From positions 124,001 through 188,000 of the forward strand of contig JAXHLP010000006.1 of the NCBI GenBank assembly GCA_034522155.1: a stretch of DNA of 64,000 bases, read 5' to 3'. Below, piece after piece: positions 31,306-40,204 of the stretch (position 1 is the first letter of the stretch; each line of letters begins with the position of its first letter). This DNA comes from Salinilacustrithrix sp034522155 (GTDB lineage: Bacteria > Actinomycetota > Acidimicrobiia > Acidimicrobiales > Salinilacustritrichaceae). The notes beneath the pieces are model-generated. The model ran no database searches, had not been told where the DNA came from, and saw only the letters and a program-made list of their open reading frames with translations. Both the position numbers and the translations under genes were made by a program.

Positions 31306-32526
31306 TCAGCTCGTCGTCACGGGGAGACGTTCCCAGCCGCGCACGGTGCTGGTGCGGGCCTGCTCGGCGTTGTCCCAGTCGACCTCCCACTCGGGGAAGC
31401 GCGTGAGCACTTCTTCGAGCGCGACGCGTCCTTCGAGGCGGGCGAGGGCCGCGCCGAGGCAGAAGTGGAGGCCGTAGCCGAAGGACAGGTGGTGGTCGAT
31501 CTTGCGGTGGATGTCGAAGCTGTCGCCGTCGGGGAAGTGGCGGTCGTCGCGGTTGGCCGACCCGTTGAGCAGGAGGATGGCGCTGCCCGCGGGGACAGTG
31601 TCGCCGTGGTACGCCACGTCCTCGGTGACGTAGCGGGCCTGCACCGGTGAGGGCGCTTCGTAGCGCAACAGCTCCTCGATGGCGTTGGGGATGAGGTCGT
31701 GGTCAGCTGCCAGTTCGGCCCGCTGATCGGGGTGCTCGGCCAGCACTTTGCCGGTCCAGCCGATGAGGCGGGTGGTGGTCTCGTTGCCGGCGGCCGCGAT
31801 CAGGTTGACGTAGTTGAGCGTCTCGTCGCGGGTGAGCCGACGTCGCACACCGTCCATGTCCTCGAACTCGGCCTGGATGAGCTCGGTCATCAGGTCGTCG
31901 GAGGGGTTCTCCGCCCGCCAGTCGATGTAGTCGGCGAACACCTCCGACTGGCCGCGACCGTCGGTCATGATCGAGGCATCCGGCATCTCACCGCCGTCCT
32001 CGAGCTTGAGGCCCTCGTCGATCTGGTCGCGGATGGCCTCCTGGTCCTCCTCGGGGATGCCGAGCAGCATGCCGATGGTGCGCATCGGCATCTGGGCACC
32101 CAGGTCGGCGATGAAGTCGAAGCCGCCGGCGCCGACGAGGGGGTCGAGCGTGTTGGCGCAGAACTCGCGGACCTTGGGCTCGATGGCGTTCATCTTCCGG
32201 GGCGTGAACACGCGCGACAGCAGGCCACGGTGGATGTCGTGTCCGGGCGGGTCCTCGAAGATCATCGAGCCCGGGGGCGTTTCGATGTCGGCCTTGATGA
32301 GCTCGAGAAGTGTGCCCTTGGCCGAGCTGAACCGCTTCCAATCCTTCAAGGCGCCCTCGACGTCGTCGAAGCGGGACAGGGCCCAGAAGTCGTACCGCTC
32401 GTTGCGGTACAGCGGCGCTTCCTCGCGCAACCGACGCCAGATCGGGTACGGATCGGTGTCGATCTCGAAGTCGTATGGGTCGTAGTACAGGCCATCGTTG
32501 GCCAGCGCGGCGTCGGCCATCGTCAT
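31306..32526 (-). CDS. Cytochrome P450
   Basis: 406 residues from ATG 32526. The I-helix AAAGNETTTRL holds the acid-threonine pair (Glu249, Thr251), the K-helix has ExxR (Glu285-Arg288 in EELLRYEAP) and the heme loop FGYGLHFCLGAALARLE supplies Cys356. MIFEDPPGHDIHRGLLSRVF and an NGSANRDDRHFPD segment are typical of soluble actinobacterial P450s acting on steroids and terpenoids. It should receive electrons from a ferredoxin, of which the 63-residue one at 10719 is the only candidate here. Divergent from the amidohydrolase / acyl-CoA synthetase operon. Confidence 0.95.
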   Translation of the reverse strand: MTMADAALANDGLYYDPYDFEIDTDPYPIWRRLREEAPLYRNERYDFWALSRFDDVEGALKDWKRFSSAKGTLLELIKADIETPPGSMIFEDPPGHDIHRGLLSRVFTPRKMNAIEPKVREFCANTLDPLVGAGGFDFIADLGAQMPMRTIGMLLGIPEEDQEAIRDQIDEGLKLEDGGEMPDASIMTDGRGQSEVFADYIDWRAENPSDDLMTELIQAEFEDMDGVRRRLTRDETLNYVNLIAAAGNETTTRLIGWTGKVLAEHPDQRAELAADHDLIPNAIEELLRYEAPSPVQARYVTEDVAYHGDTVPAGSAILLLNGSANRDDRHFPDGDSFDIHRKIDHHLSFGYGLHFCLGAALARLEGRVALEEVLTRFPEWEVDWDNAEQARTSTVRGWERLPVTTS

Positions 32527-32545
32527 GCGAACCCCCGGGGAACGA

Positions 32546-32561
32546 GCGAGAACGAGGGTGA
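32546..32561 (+). promoter_or_regulatory. GAGAAY operator-like site 7a (weak)
   Basis: GCGAGAAC-GAG-GGTGA, 20 nt upstream of the P450 start. Good left half, poor right half. Confidence 0.35.
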
Positions 32562-32570
32562 CAGTAGACG

Positions 32571-32588
32571 AAGAAGCAGGTTCTCGCA
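32571..32588 (-). promoter_or_regulatory. GAGAAY operator-like site 7b
   Basis: On the minus strand this reads GCGAGAAC-CTG-CTTCTTC, 45 nt upstream of the P450 start in the divergent region. Confidence 0.5.
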
Positions 32589-32651
32589 ACGAGGGATCGC
32601 CGCCCGGTCTGCGTGCTCCGGGGGCGAGGTTGCAGGGTGCCTCTCGTCAGG

Positions 32652-32670
32652 CAATAATGGCATTCTCACC
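32652..32670 (-). promoter_or_regulatory. GAGAAY operator-like site 8
   Basis: On the minus strand this reads GGTGAGAAT-GCC-ATTATTG, 21 nt upstream of the amidohydrolase that heads the plus-strand operon. Confidence 0.5.
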
Positions 32671-32690
32671 AGTTCAGGAGGGGATCCCCG

Positions 32691-33896
32691 ATGACCACGA
32701 CGTCTGCACCCGTTCTCGACTGCCCGGTCTTCGACGCCGACAACCACATGTACGAGACCGAGGACGCGTTCACGCGGCACCTGCCCGACCACTACGCGGG
32801 CGCGATCAAGTACATCGAGATCAACGGCCGCAAGAAGATCGTCGTCCGCGGCCAGATCAGCGAGTACATCCCGAACCCGACCTTCGAGGTCGTCGCCCGT
32901 CCGGGCGCCCAAGAGGAGTACTTCAAGTACGGCAACCCCGAGGGCAAGAGCCGCCGCGAGATCTTCGGCGAGCCGATGCGGTCGATCCCCGCGTTCCGGG
33001 AGCCCGAGGCCCGCCTCGAGCTGATGGACGAGCAGGGCCTCGACCGCGCGCTCATGTTCCCGACGCTGGCCAGCCTGCTCGAGGAGCGCCTGCGCGACGA
33101 TCCCGATCTGACCCACGCCGTCGTCCACTCGCTCAACCAGTGGATGCACGAGACCTGGTCGTTCAACTACGAGGGCCGGATCTTCGCCACTCCCGTCATC
33201 ACCCTCCCGCTCGTCGAGGCGGCCATCGAGGAGCTCGAGTGGGTGGTCGAGCGTGGTGCCAAGGCCATCCTCATCCGGCCCGCTCCCGCATGGGGCTACA
33301 AGGGCCCGCGCTCCCCGGCGCTTCCGGAGTTCGACCCGTTCTGGGAGAAGGTCGTGGAGCACGGCCTCCTCGTCGGCATGCACTCCTCCGACAGCGGCTA
33401 CGACCGCTACCAGAACGAGTGGATGGGCAGCGATTCCGAGATGCTGCCGTTCCAGCCCCAGGCGTTCCGCATGCTGGGCCAGTGGCGCCCGGTCGAGGAC
33501 GCGGTCGCGTCGTTCATCACCCACGGGGCGCTGACGCGGTTCCCCGACCTCAAGCTGGCGGTCATCGAGAACGGCAGCAGCTGGGTCAAGCCGTTGATGG
33601 AGAACCTGGCCGACACCTACAAGAAGATGCCGCAGGACTTCGACGAGGACCCGATCGAGGTCTTCAAGCGCAACGTGCACGTGAGCCCGTTCTGGGAAGA
33701 GGACCTCGGCGAGCTCGCTGACCTGATCGGCACCGAGCGTGTGCTGTTCGGCTCCGACTACCCCCACCCGGAGGGGCTCGCCGAGCCGGCCACCTACGTC
33801 GAGGAGCTCGAGGGGCTCGACGAGGACAAGGTCCGCAAGATCATGGGTGGCAACCTCGCGCGCCTCATGGAAGTCGAGAGCGCCGTCGTTCGATGA
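32691..33896 (+). CDS. Amidohydrolase_2-family protein (ACMSD-like TIM barrel)
   Basis: 401 residues from ATG 32691 with CAGGAGGGGATCCCCG upstream. CPVFDADNHMYE opens the barrel, LMDEQGLDRALMFPTLA and VVERGAKAILIRPAPAWGYK follow, then GLLVGMHSSD, THGALTRFPDLKLAVIENG and the closing VLFGSDYPHPEGL with the metal-binding aspartate. The family (2-amino-3-carboxymuconate-semialdehyde decarboxylase and relatives) performs hydrolysis or non-oxidative decarboxylation. In steroid- and terpenoid-degrading actinobacteria similar proteins occur in operons with acyl-CoA synthetases, as here. It leads a six-gene unit up to 40076. Exact reaction unknown. Confidence 0.88.
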   Translation: MTTTSAPVLDCPVFDADNHMYETEDAFTRHLPDHYAGAIKYIEINGRKKIVVRGQISEYIPNPTFEVVARPGAQEEYFKYGNPEGKSRREIFGEPMRSIPAFREPEARLELMDEQGLDRALMFPTLASLLEERLRDDPDLTHAVVHSLNQWMHETWSFNYEGRIFATPVITLPLVEAAIEELEWVVERGAKAILIRPAPAWGYKGPRSPALPEFDPFWEKVVEHGLLVGMHSSDSGYDRYQNEWMGSDSEMLPFQPQAFRMLGQWRPVEDAVASFITHGALTRFPDLKLAVIENGSSWVKPLMENLADTYKKMPQDFDEDPIEVFKRNVHVSPFWEEDLGELADLIGTERVLFGSDYPHPEGLAEPATYVEELEGLDEDKVRKIMGGNLARLMEVESAVVR

Positions 33897-33921
33897 CACG
33901 CCGTGCTGCGCGGGGCCTGCG

Positions 33922-33972
33922 CCGGCTCGCTGGCGCTCGCTCCCGATCGACGTCCGGCTCGCTGGCGCTCGC
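33922..33972. repeat. Short direct repeat
   Basis: CCGGCTCGCTGGCGCTCGC occurs twice (33922-33940 and 33954-33972) in the gap between the amidohydrolase and the acyl-CoA synthetase genes. No gene lies in this gap. Confidence 0.7.
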
Positions 33973-34016
33973 GCGGCCGTCCGCTCACCGATCGCTGGAC
34001 CAAGGGATGTGGATCG

Positions 34017-35591
34017 GTGACCGGTGACGCGGCCCAGACCATCCCGGCGCTGACCGCCACGGCCGCCGACGCGTTCGGCGATCGGCTCGCGGTCGTCGAC
34101 GGCGACCGTCGGCTCACCTACGCCGAGCTGGCGGACGCGGCTCGCGACTTCGGCGCATCGCTGGTCGAGGCCGGCATCGAGTCTGGCGACGTGGTCGGCA
34201 TCTGGGCGCCCAACTCCGCGGAGTGGATCGTCGCGGTCCTCGGTCTGTTCCAGGCCGGGGCCGTGCTCGTCCCGGTCAACACGAGGTTCAAGGGCGCCGA
34301 GGCCACCGACCTCCTCGGCCGGAGCCGGGCGAAGGCGCTGGTCACCGTCACCGACTTCCTCGACACCGACTACGTGGCCGTGCTCGCCGAGGCCGGCATG
34401 CCCGAGGGCCTGGACACCATCGTGGTCGCGTCGGGGCACACACCCGAGGGCGCCGAGTCCTGGGACGCCTTCGGTGCCCGTGCCACCGACGACGCCCGCG
34501 CCGAGGTCGATCGCCGGTCGGCGGCGGTCGCCGCCGACGATCCCGCCGACATCCTCTTCACGTCCGGCACCACCGGCCGCCCGAAGGGCGTGGTCCAGAC
34601 CCACGAGCGCACCCTGCTGGTCGCTCGCGACTGGGTCGCGATGACGGGCCTGACCGCCGGCGACCGCTACCTGATGGTCAACCCCTACTTCCACATGTTC
34701 GGGCTCAAGGCCGGCATCCTCGCCTCGATGGTCGCCGGCGCGACCATGCTCCCCGAGGCCGCCTTCGACGTCGACCGGGCGCTCGAACGCGTGGAGCGGG
34801 ACCGGGTCAGCGTCTTCCCCGGCGCGCCGACCATCTACCAGTCGATCCTCGACCACCCTGACCGCGAGAAGCACGACCTGTCGAGCCTGCGCGTCGCGGT
34901 CACCGGCGCCGCCGACATCCCCGTCGAGCTCATCCGCCGCGTCCAGGACGAGTTGCCGTTCTCGGTGGTGGTCACCGGCTACGGCCTCACCGAGGGCGGC
35001 ACGGCCGCCGCGACTGCGCCGGACGACGACGCCACCGTCACCGCCACCACCGTCGGCCGCCCCCGGCCGACGTTCGAGCTGCGCATCGTCGACGGTGCCG
35101 GCGACGACGTGGCCACCGGCGAGACCGGCGAGATCCTGCTCCGGGGCGGCAGCATCATGTCCCACTACCTCGACGACCCCGAGGCGACCGCCGAGGTCCT
35201 CTCCGACGACGGGTGGCTCCGCACCGGCGACCTCGGCGCGATCGACGCCGACGGCAACCTGAAGATCGTCGGCCGGTCGAAGGACATGTACATCGTCGGC
35301 GGGTTCAATGCCTATCCGGCCGAGATCGAGAACCTCCTCCTCGGTCACCCCGACATCGGTCAGGTCGCGGTGATCGGCATCCCCGACGAGCGCCTCGGCG
35401 AGGTCGGGATGGCATTCGTCGTCCCCGCACCCGGCACCGAGCCCACCGAAGCCGGGATCATCGAGTGGAGCCGGGAGACCATGGCCAACTACAAGGCGCC
35501 GCGGCGGGTGGCATTCGTCGACGAGCTCCCCGTCAACGCCACGGGCAAGGTCGTCAAGGACGACCTGCGCGGGCTCGTCGAGCAGACCTGA
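34017..35591 (+). CDS. Acyl-CoA synthetase / AMP-dependent ligase (1)
   Basis: 524 residues from a GTG at 34017 with AAGGGA upstream; the frame is open further back across the direct repeat, which has no coding look. ANL motifs are complete: ILFTSGTTGRPKGVVQTH (phosphate loop), TGYGLTEGG (adenylate), GWLRTGDLG, and the C-terminal hinge and lysine in NATGKVVKDDL. It activates a carboxylic acid to its CoA ester using ATP. The close neighbours (second ligase, two acyl-CoA dehydrogenases, crotonase) make this the entry to a beta-oxidation round, perhaps on a ring-derived propanoate as with FadD3-type enzymes (inference). Confidence 0.93.
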   Translation: MTGDAAQTIPALTATAADAFGDRLAVVDGDRRLTYAELADAARDFGASLVEAGIESGDVVGIWAPNSAEWIVAVLGLFQAGAVLVPVNTRFKGAEATDLLGRSRAKALVTVTDFLDTDYVAVLAEAGMPEGLDTIVVASGHTPEGAESWDAFGARATDDARAEVDRRSAAVAADDPADILFTSGTTGRPKGVVQTHERTLLVARDWVAMTGLTAGDRYLMVNPYFHMFGLKAGILASMVAGATMLPEAAFDVDRALERVERDRVSVFPGAPTIYQSILDHPDREKHDLSSLRVAVTGAADIPVELIRRVQDELPFSVVVTGYGLTEGGTAAATAPDDDATVTATTVGRPRPTFELRIVDGAGDDVATGETGEILLRGGSIMSHYLDDPEATAEVLSDDGWLRTGDLGAIDADGNLKIVGRSKDMYIVGGFNAYPAEIENLLLGHPDIGQVAVIGIPDERLGEVGMAFVVPAPGTEPTEAGIIEWSRETMANYKAPRRVAFVDELPVNATGKVVKDDLRGLVEQT

Positions 35592-35601
35592 GGGCCATTT
35601 C

Positions 35602-37113
35602 ATGCGACTGCTGCACCACGGTCTCCAGGAGGCCGCTGAGCGCTTCGGCGAGCGCGACGCCATCCGGCACGCCGACCGTTCGTGGTCGTTCGCCGAGCTC
35701 GACGGCCTCGCCAGCGCGTTCGCCCGGCACTTGGAAGACCGGGGCGTCGCCGTCGGCGACCGGGTCGCGGTCATGACCAGCAACCGCGTCGAGTTCGTCA
35801 CCGCGGTGCAGGGCGCCAGCCGCCTCGGTGCCGTCGCCGCGCTGTTCAGCCCGGCATGGAAGGCCACCGAGGTCGGACATGCCGTCGAGCTCACGGAACC
35901 CACGCACGCGGTGGTCGACGGTGACGCCACGGCGCTGGTCGCCGCCGTGCTAAGCGAGGGCCGCGTGACCGATCTCGACGACCGCTCGACCGTCGACGCC
36001 GCCTTCGCCCACGACCGGTCGGCGCCCGGGGTGGCCGTCGACGACGCCGCCGATGCCGTGATGGTCTTCAGCTCCGGCACCACCGGCATGCCCAAGGCCG
36101 TGCGCCACACCCACGCCTCGCTGGGCCACGGCACCGACCACTGGGTGGCCTCGCTCGGCCTCGGGCCCGACGACCGCTTCCAGGTCGCCACCCCGCCCTC
36201 GCACATCCTCGGCCTGCTCAACCTGCTCGCCGCGGCTCGCGCCGGGGTCACGGTCCGGCTCCACGCCCGATTCGACCTCGACGAGGTCCTACGCCGAATC
36301 GAGTCCGACCGGATCACCCTCGAGATGGCGGTGGCACCCATCGCGCTGGCGTTGGCCGACCACCCCGACCTCGAGTCCTTCGACCTGTCGTCGCTGCGCT
36401 ACATCATGTGGGGCGCCACGCCCGTGACGCCGCGGGTGGCCGAGATCGTCACCGAGCGCACCGGCGTCCGCTGGCTGCCCGCCTACGGCGCCAGCGAGCT
36501 CCCCGTCCTGGCCTGCAACCCCGTCGACCGACCGGACGAGTGGCGCCTCGACTCGGCCGGACTGCCGCCCGACGGCGTCGAGCTGCGGGTCGTCGACCTC
36601 GACACCGGCGAGGTGCTCCCAGCCGGGGAGACGGGTGAGATCCAGGCCCGGAGCCGGTCGGTCATGGCCGGCTACCTCCCCGACGAGGCCACCGCTGCGG
36701 CCTTCGACGACGGCTGGTACCGCACGGGCGACGTCGGTTGGCTCGAACCCGAGGGTTGGGTCCATCTCACGGATCGCTCCAAGGAGATGATCAAGGTGAA
36801 GGGCTTTCAGGTGGCGCCGGCCGAGATCGAGGCCGTGCTCCACGGCCATCCCGACGTGGTCGACTGTGCCGTGTTCGGCGTCGACGACCCGGAATCCGGC
36901 GAGGTACCCGTTGCCGCCGTGAAGATCGACCCCGGCAAGCGTCCCGACGACGGCGAGCTCGAGTCGCTGGTCGCCGGGTCGCTCGCCACCTACAAGCACC
37001 TCAGGCACCTGGTCGTCGTCGACGACATTCCCCGGCTCGCGTCGGGCAAGGTGCTGCGGCGAACACTCCGTGACGAACTGGCGCCACGCCTCGCGGGCGC
37101 CGTGGAGGGCTGA
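35602..37113 (+). CDS. Acyl-CoA synthetase / AMP-dependent ligase (2)
   Basis: 503 residues from ATG 35602, 10 nt after the first ligase. MVFSSGTTGMPKAVRHTH, WLPAYGASELP, GWYRTGDVGWL, MIKVKGFQVAPAEIEAVL and the terminal LASGKVLRR lysine are all present. The adenylate loop reads YGASELP where most relatives have YGxTE, which may alter substrate choice. Its stop overlaps the start of the acyl-CoA dehydrogenase gene by one base. Two neighbouring ligases suggest two acid intermediates, matching the two CoA-transferases elsewhere in the regulon. Confidence 0.92.
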   Translation: MRLLHHGLQEAAERFGERDAIRHADRSWSFAELDGLASAFARHLEDRGVAVGDRVAVMTSNRVEFVTAVQGASRLGAVAALFSPAWKATEVGHAVELTEPTHAVVDGDATALVAAVLSEGRVTDLDDRSTVDAAFAHDRSAPGVAVDDAADAVMVFSSGTTGMPKAVRHTHASLGHGTDHWVASLGLGPDDRFQVATPPSHILGLLNLLAAARAGVTVRLHARFDLDEVLRRIESDRITLEMAVAPIALALADHPDLESFDLSSLRYIMWGATPVTPRVAEIVTERTGVRWLPAYGASELPVLACNPVDRPDEWRLDSAGLPPDGVELRVVDLDTGEVLPAGETGEIQARSRSVMAGYLPDEATAAAFDDGWYRTGDVGWLEPEGWVHLTDRSKEMIKVKGFQVAPAEIEAVLHGHPDVVDCAVFGVDDPESGEVPVAAVKIDPGKRPDDGELESLVAGSLATYKHLRHLVVVDDIPRLASGKVLRRTLRDELAPRLAGAVEG

Positions 37114-38171
37114 TGGACGTCCGACTCTCAGACGAGCAGCAGGCGCTGCGCGACTCGGTGGCCAAGGTCACCGCCGACCTCGGCCCCGGCTCGGTCGGTG
37201 GGCTCGACGACGTCGAGCGGGCCGCCAAGCTCGACGCCGCCATCGCCGCGGCCGGGTGGCGTGAGCTACGCATGGACGACGACGGGGCGCCGCTTGCTTC
37301 GGGCGTCGAAGCCGCCATCGTCGCCGAGGAGCTCGCACGCGGGCTGGCCGATGCCGCCTTCGTCGGGCCGGTGCTGGCCGGCGACCTCCGTCGTCTCGCC
37401 GGGGCGCCCGAGGCGAACGACGTCGAGACGGTGGCCTTCGCCGCCGAGCTCGACGACATCGCTTGCCTCGCCGCCGACGCCTCGCCCGACGGGGTCGTCG
37501 CCATCGACGCCGCCGCTGCGGGCACCGCGCTCGCGTTCACGCCGGCCCCCGGGGGCCACGCGCTCGTCGAGCTCGACCTCACCGCCGAGCGAGAGGCCGT
37601 CGATCTCACTCGTCCGTCGGCGGTGTTCTCCGGCACCGCGTCACGCCGCGCCCTCCACGGGACGTTCGTCGCCGACGCCGACCACGTGGGCTGGCAGGCA
37701 CTCGGGCTCGCACTGACCTGCGCCGACCTCGTGGGGGCGATGCGCGGTGCTGTCGAGCTGACGGTCGACTACGCAGCCGAGCGGCGGCAGTACGGCACCG
37801 AGATCGGCTCGTTCCAGGCGGTGCAGCACCTCCTGGCCGACGCGCACGTCGCAGCCGAGGGTTCGGCGAGCGCGACGCTCCACGCGGCGTGGGCGGTCGA
37901 CGCGCTCGAGCCCCACGAGGCCCGCCACGCCGGTCACGTGGCCAAGGCGTACTGCGTCCGGGCCGCCCGGTCGGTGTGCGAGACCGCGATCCAGGTCCAC
38001 GGGGGCATCGGCAACACGTGGGAGTGCCTGGCGCACGTCTACCTCCGCCGGGCACTACTGTCGAGCGACGTGCTCGGCGGCGCCGGCGCCAGCCTCGAGC
38101 ACGTGCTCGCACGCGTGCTCGACGACGTGTCCGAGGACAGGGAGATCGGAGCAGACCATGGACTTCGGTGA
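37113..38171 (+). CDS. Acyl-CoA dehydrogenase, FadE-type partner subunit (3)
   Basis: 352 residues from the ATG overlapping the ligase stop. It is short for the family, and the middle domain is reduced: the SEPxAGSD motif is missing and replaced by an alanine-rich stretch (LAADASPDGVVAIDAAAAGT). The C-terminal domain is clear (ERRQYGTEIGSFQAVQHLLA, then IQVHGGIGNTWECLAHVYLR). This matches the small subunit of heterotetrameric FadE enzymes, as in the pair at 14122-16469. The next dehydrogenase gene starts 14 nt before its end, so the two are co-translated. Confidence 0.9.
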   Translation: MDVRLSDEQQALRDSVAKVTADLGPGSVGGLDDVERAAKLDAAIAAAGWRELRMDDDGAPLASGVEAAIVAEELARGLADAAFVGPVLAGDLRRLAGAPEANDVETVAFAAELDDIACLAADASPDGVVAIDAAAAGTALAFTPAPGGHALVELDLTAEREAVDLTRPSAVFSGTASRRALHGTFVADADHVGWQALGLALTCADLVGAMRGAVELTVDYAAERRQYGTEIGSFQAVQHLLADAHVAAEGSASATLHAAWAVDALEPHEARHAGHVAKAYCVRAARSVCETAIQVHGGIGNTWECLAHVYLRRALLSSDVLGGAGASLEHVLARVLDDVSEDREIGADHGLR

Positions 38172-39285
38172 CTCGCCCGACGAGGCGGCGTTCCGCACCC
38201 GCCTGCGCGACTGGTTGCGCGACAACAACCCGGGCCTGCCGGCGTCGTCCACCGACGACGCCTACTGGGCCGGGATGGCCGACTGGCACCGCTCGCTGTA
38301 CGAGGCCGGCTTCTTCGGGATGACCTGGCCCACCGAGATCGGCGGCCAGGGCCTGCCGAGTGTCTACGACGTGATCGTCGACGACGAGCTCGCCGCCGCG
38401 GGCGCGCCGCCGCGCCCCAGCCTCGGCTACCTCGTGCAGGGAATCCTCGAACACGGCAACGCCGACATCCAGGCCCGCTTCCTGCCCGGCATCGTCAACG
38501 GCCGCGACCGCTGGTGTCAGGGCTTCAGCGAGCCCGACGCCGGGTCCGACCTGGCCGCCCTGCGAACCCGGGCCGACCGCGACGGCGACGAGTACGTCCT
38601 CACCGGCCACAAGGTCTGGACCAGCTACTCCGACGACGCCGACTGGTGCATGGTGCTCGCCCGCACCGACCACGAGGTGAAGAAGCACAAGGGCATCTCC
38701 GCCTTCGCCGTGCCCATGGACCAGCCCGGAATCGAGCAGCGGCCGCTGAAGATGATCAACGGCATCACCAAGGAGTTCGGTGAAGTCATCTTCGACGGCG
38801 CCCGCGTGTCCGCCGAGAACATGATCGGCGAGCCGGGGGAGGGGTGGCCGCTGGCGATGACCGTGGTGAGCCACGAGCGCGAGCCGGGCGAGCTCGGCTT
38901 CGTCTCGCGCTACCGCAAGATCGTCAAGGACCTCACCGCCACGGTGAACGCCGACCCGGCGTCGTTCGGCCCGGAGGCCCGACGCGACCTCGGCTGGGCG
39001 ATGGTCGAGGCCGAGATGCTCCGTCTCCACGTCTGCCGCCGCCTCTCCGACCGCCTCGACGGGATCGAGCACGGCCCCGACGGCTCGGTCGACAAGCTGC
39101 TCATGACCGAGACCGAACAGACCGTGGGCCACGCCGCGGTCTCGGTCGGTGGCTCCGGCCACGGCGGCACCGACGACACGTGGCTCAAGGTGTACCTGTA
39201 CAGCCGGGCGCAGAGCGTGATGGGTGGCACCTCCCAGATCCAGCGCAACCTCGTCGCCCAACGAATCCTGGGACTGCCCTCATGA
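38158..39285 (+). CDS. Acyl-CoA dehydrogenase, FadE-type main subunit (4)
   Basis: 375 residues from ATG 38158, overlapping the previous gene by 14 nt. QGFSEPDAGSDLAALRT and GHKVWTSYSDDADWCMVLAR give the FAD site, MINGITKEFGEVIFDGARV the middle domain and GGTSQIQRNLVAQRILGLPS the C-terminal signature. It pairs with the short subunit just upstream. Together they would desaturate a bulky acyl-CoA, after which the crotonase downstream (4-nt overlap) could hydrate the product. The two FadE pairs in the window probably act on successive intermediates. Confidence 0.93.
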   Translation: MDFGDSPDEAAFRTRLRDWLRDNNPGLPASSTDDAYWAGMADWHRSLYEAGFFGMTWPTEIGGQGLPSVYDVIVDDELAAAGAPPRPSLGYLVQGILEHGNADIQARFLPGIVNGRDRWCQGFSEPDAGSDLAALRTRADRDGDEYVLTGHKVWTSYSDDADWCMVLARTDHEVKKHKGISAFAVPMDQPGIEQRPLKMINGITKEFGEVIFDGARVSAENMIGEPGEGWPLAMTVVSHEREPGELGFVSRYRKIVKDLTATVNADPASFGPEARRDLGWAMVEAEMLRLHVCRRLSDRLDGIEHGPDGSVDKLLMTETEQTVGHAAVSVGGSGHGGTDDTWLKVYLYSRAQSVMGGTSQIQRNLVAQRILGLPS

Positions 39286-40076
39286 CCGACCCCACCCGCA
39301 ACGACGACCTGCCCGACGTGATCGAGGTCGAGGCCGACGGCCCGGTCCGCATCATCCGGCTCAACCGGCCCGACGACCTCAACGCCACCAATCACGAGCT
39401 CCACCAGGGGCTCGCCGAGCTCTGGCCCCAGCTCGACGAGGACACCGACGCCCGGGTCGCGGTGATCACCGGCAAGGGCCGGGCGTTCTCGGCGGGTGGT
39501 GACTTCTCCTACATCGACGAGCTCTCCCGCGACGAGGACCTGCGCTCCGAGAGCCTGCGTCACGGCCGCCAGATCGTCACCGGCATGGTCGGTTGCCGGG
39601 TGCCCGTGGTCGCCGCGGTCAACGGACCCGCCGTGGGGTTGGGCTGCAGCCTCGTGGCCCTCTCCGACATCGTCTACATGGCCGAGAGCGCCCACCTCGC
39701 CGACCCGCACGTCATGGTGGGCCTCGTGGCGGCCGACGGCGGCCCGATCACCTGGCCGTTGCTGACGAGTCTGCAGCTCGCCAAGGAATACGCCATCACC
39801 GGCGACCGGATCCCGGCCGAGCGCGCGGCCGCGATCGGCCTGGCCAACCACGTGGTCGCCGACGACGAGGTCTTCGACGAGGCGATGGCGTGCGCGCAGC
39901 GCATCGCCAAGCTGCCGGCGCGGACGGTGCAGGACACCAAGCGGGTCCTGAACATGCACCTCGAGCGGGCCGTGCTCGCCACCATCGACTTCGCCCTCAC
40001 CGCTGAGTACCGCTCGTTCGGCTCGCCCGAGCTGCGGGCCAACCTCGACCGTTTGATGAACAAGGAGGACGGCTGA
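39282..40076 (+). CDS. Enoyl-CoA hydratase/isomerase (crotonase) family protein
   Basis: 264 residues from ATG 39282, which overlaps the dehydrogenase stop (ATGA). AFSAGGDFSYI and AVNGPAVGLGCSL form the oxyanion hole. At the two positions where true hydratases carry glutamates this protein reads DPHVMVGLVAADGG, with H and D instead, so simple hydratase activity is doubtful; isomerases and hydrolases of the family use other residues there. The C-terminal helices (ALTAEYRSFGSPELRANLDR) are normal. It is the last gene of the operon and is followed by repeat family A. Confidence 0.9.
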   Translation: MTDPTRNDDLPDVIEVEADGPVRIIRLNRPDDLNATNHELHQGLAELWPQLDEDTDARVAVITGKGRAFSAGGDFSYIDELSRDEDLRSESLRHGRQIVTGMVGCRVPVVAAVNGPAVGLGCSLVALSDIVYMAESAHLADPHVMVGLVAADGGPITWPLLTSLQLAKEYAITGDRIPAERAAAIGLANHVVADDEVFDEAMACAQRIAKLPARTVQDTKRVLNMHLERAVLATIDFALTAEYRSFGSPELRANLDRLMNKEDG

Positions 40077-40084
40077 TCGACCAT

Positions 40085-40194
40085 GCTCTGGGCCCTCGAT
40101 CCGGTGCTGGATGACCGATCTGAGGGTCCGGAATGTGGACGGCACCAGCTCTGGGCCCTCAGACCGGTACATGCGCACCGATGTGAGGGCCCAG
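40085..40194. repeat. Intergenic palindromic repeats, family A, copies A3a and A3b
   Basis: Two tandem elements between convergent genes. A3a has GCTCTGGGCCCTC (40085-40097) with GAGGGTCCGG (40122-40131); A3b has CTGGGCCCTC (40151-40160) with GAGGGCCCAG (40185-40194), a perfect 10-bp stem. A3a is about 80% identical to A2 at 21781. Confidence 0.65.
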
Positions 40195-40204
40195 AACCTT
40201 GAGG

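Noticed and set aside
33922..33972. Direct repeat considered as a mobile-element scar or short CRISPR-like array
   Set aside because: Only two copies with a 13-nt spacer, no further units and no associated genes.
32523..36341. A 1272-codon minus-strand frame across the P450 promoter, amidohydrolase and ligase genes
   Set aside because: It runs antisense to several well-supported genes with intact catalytic motifs, and its own translation shows no domain.
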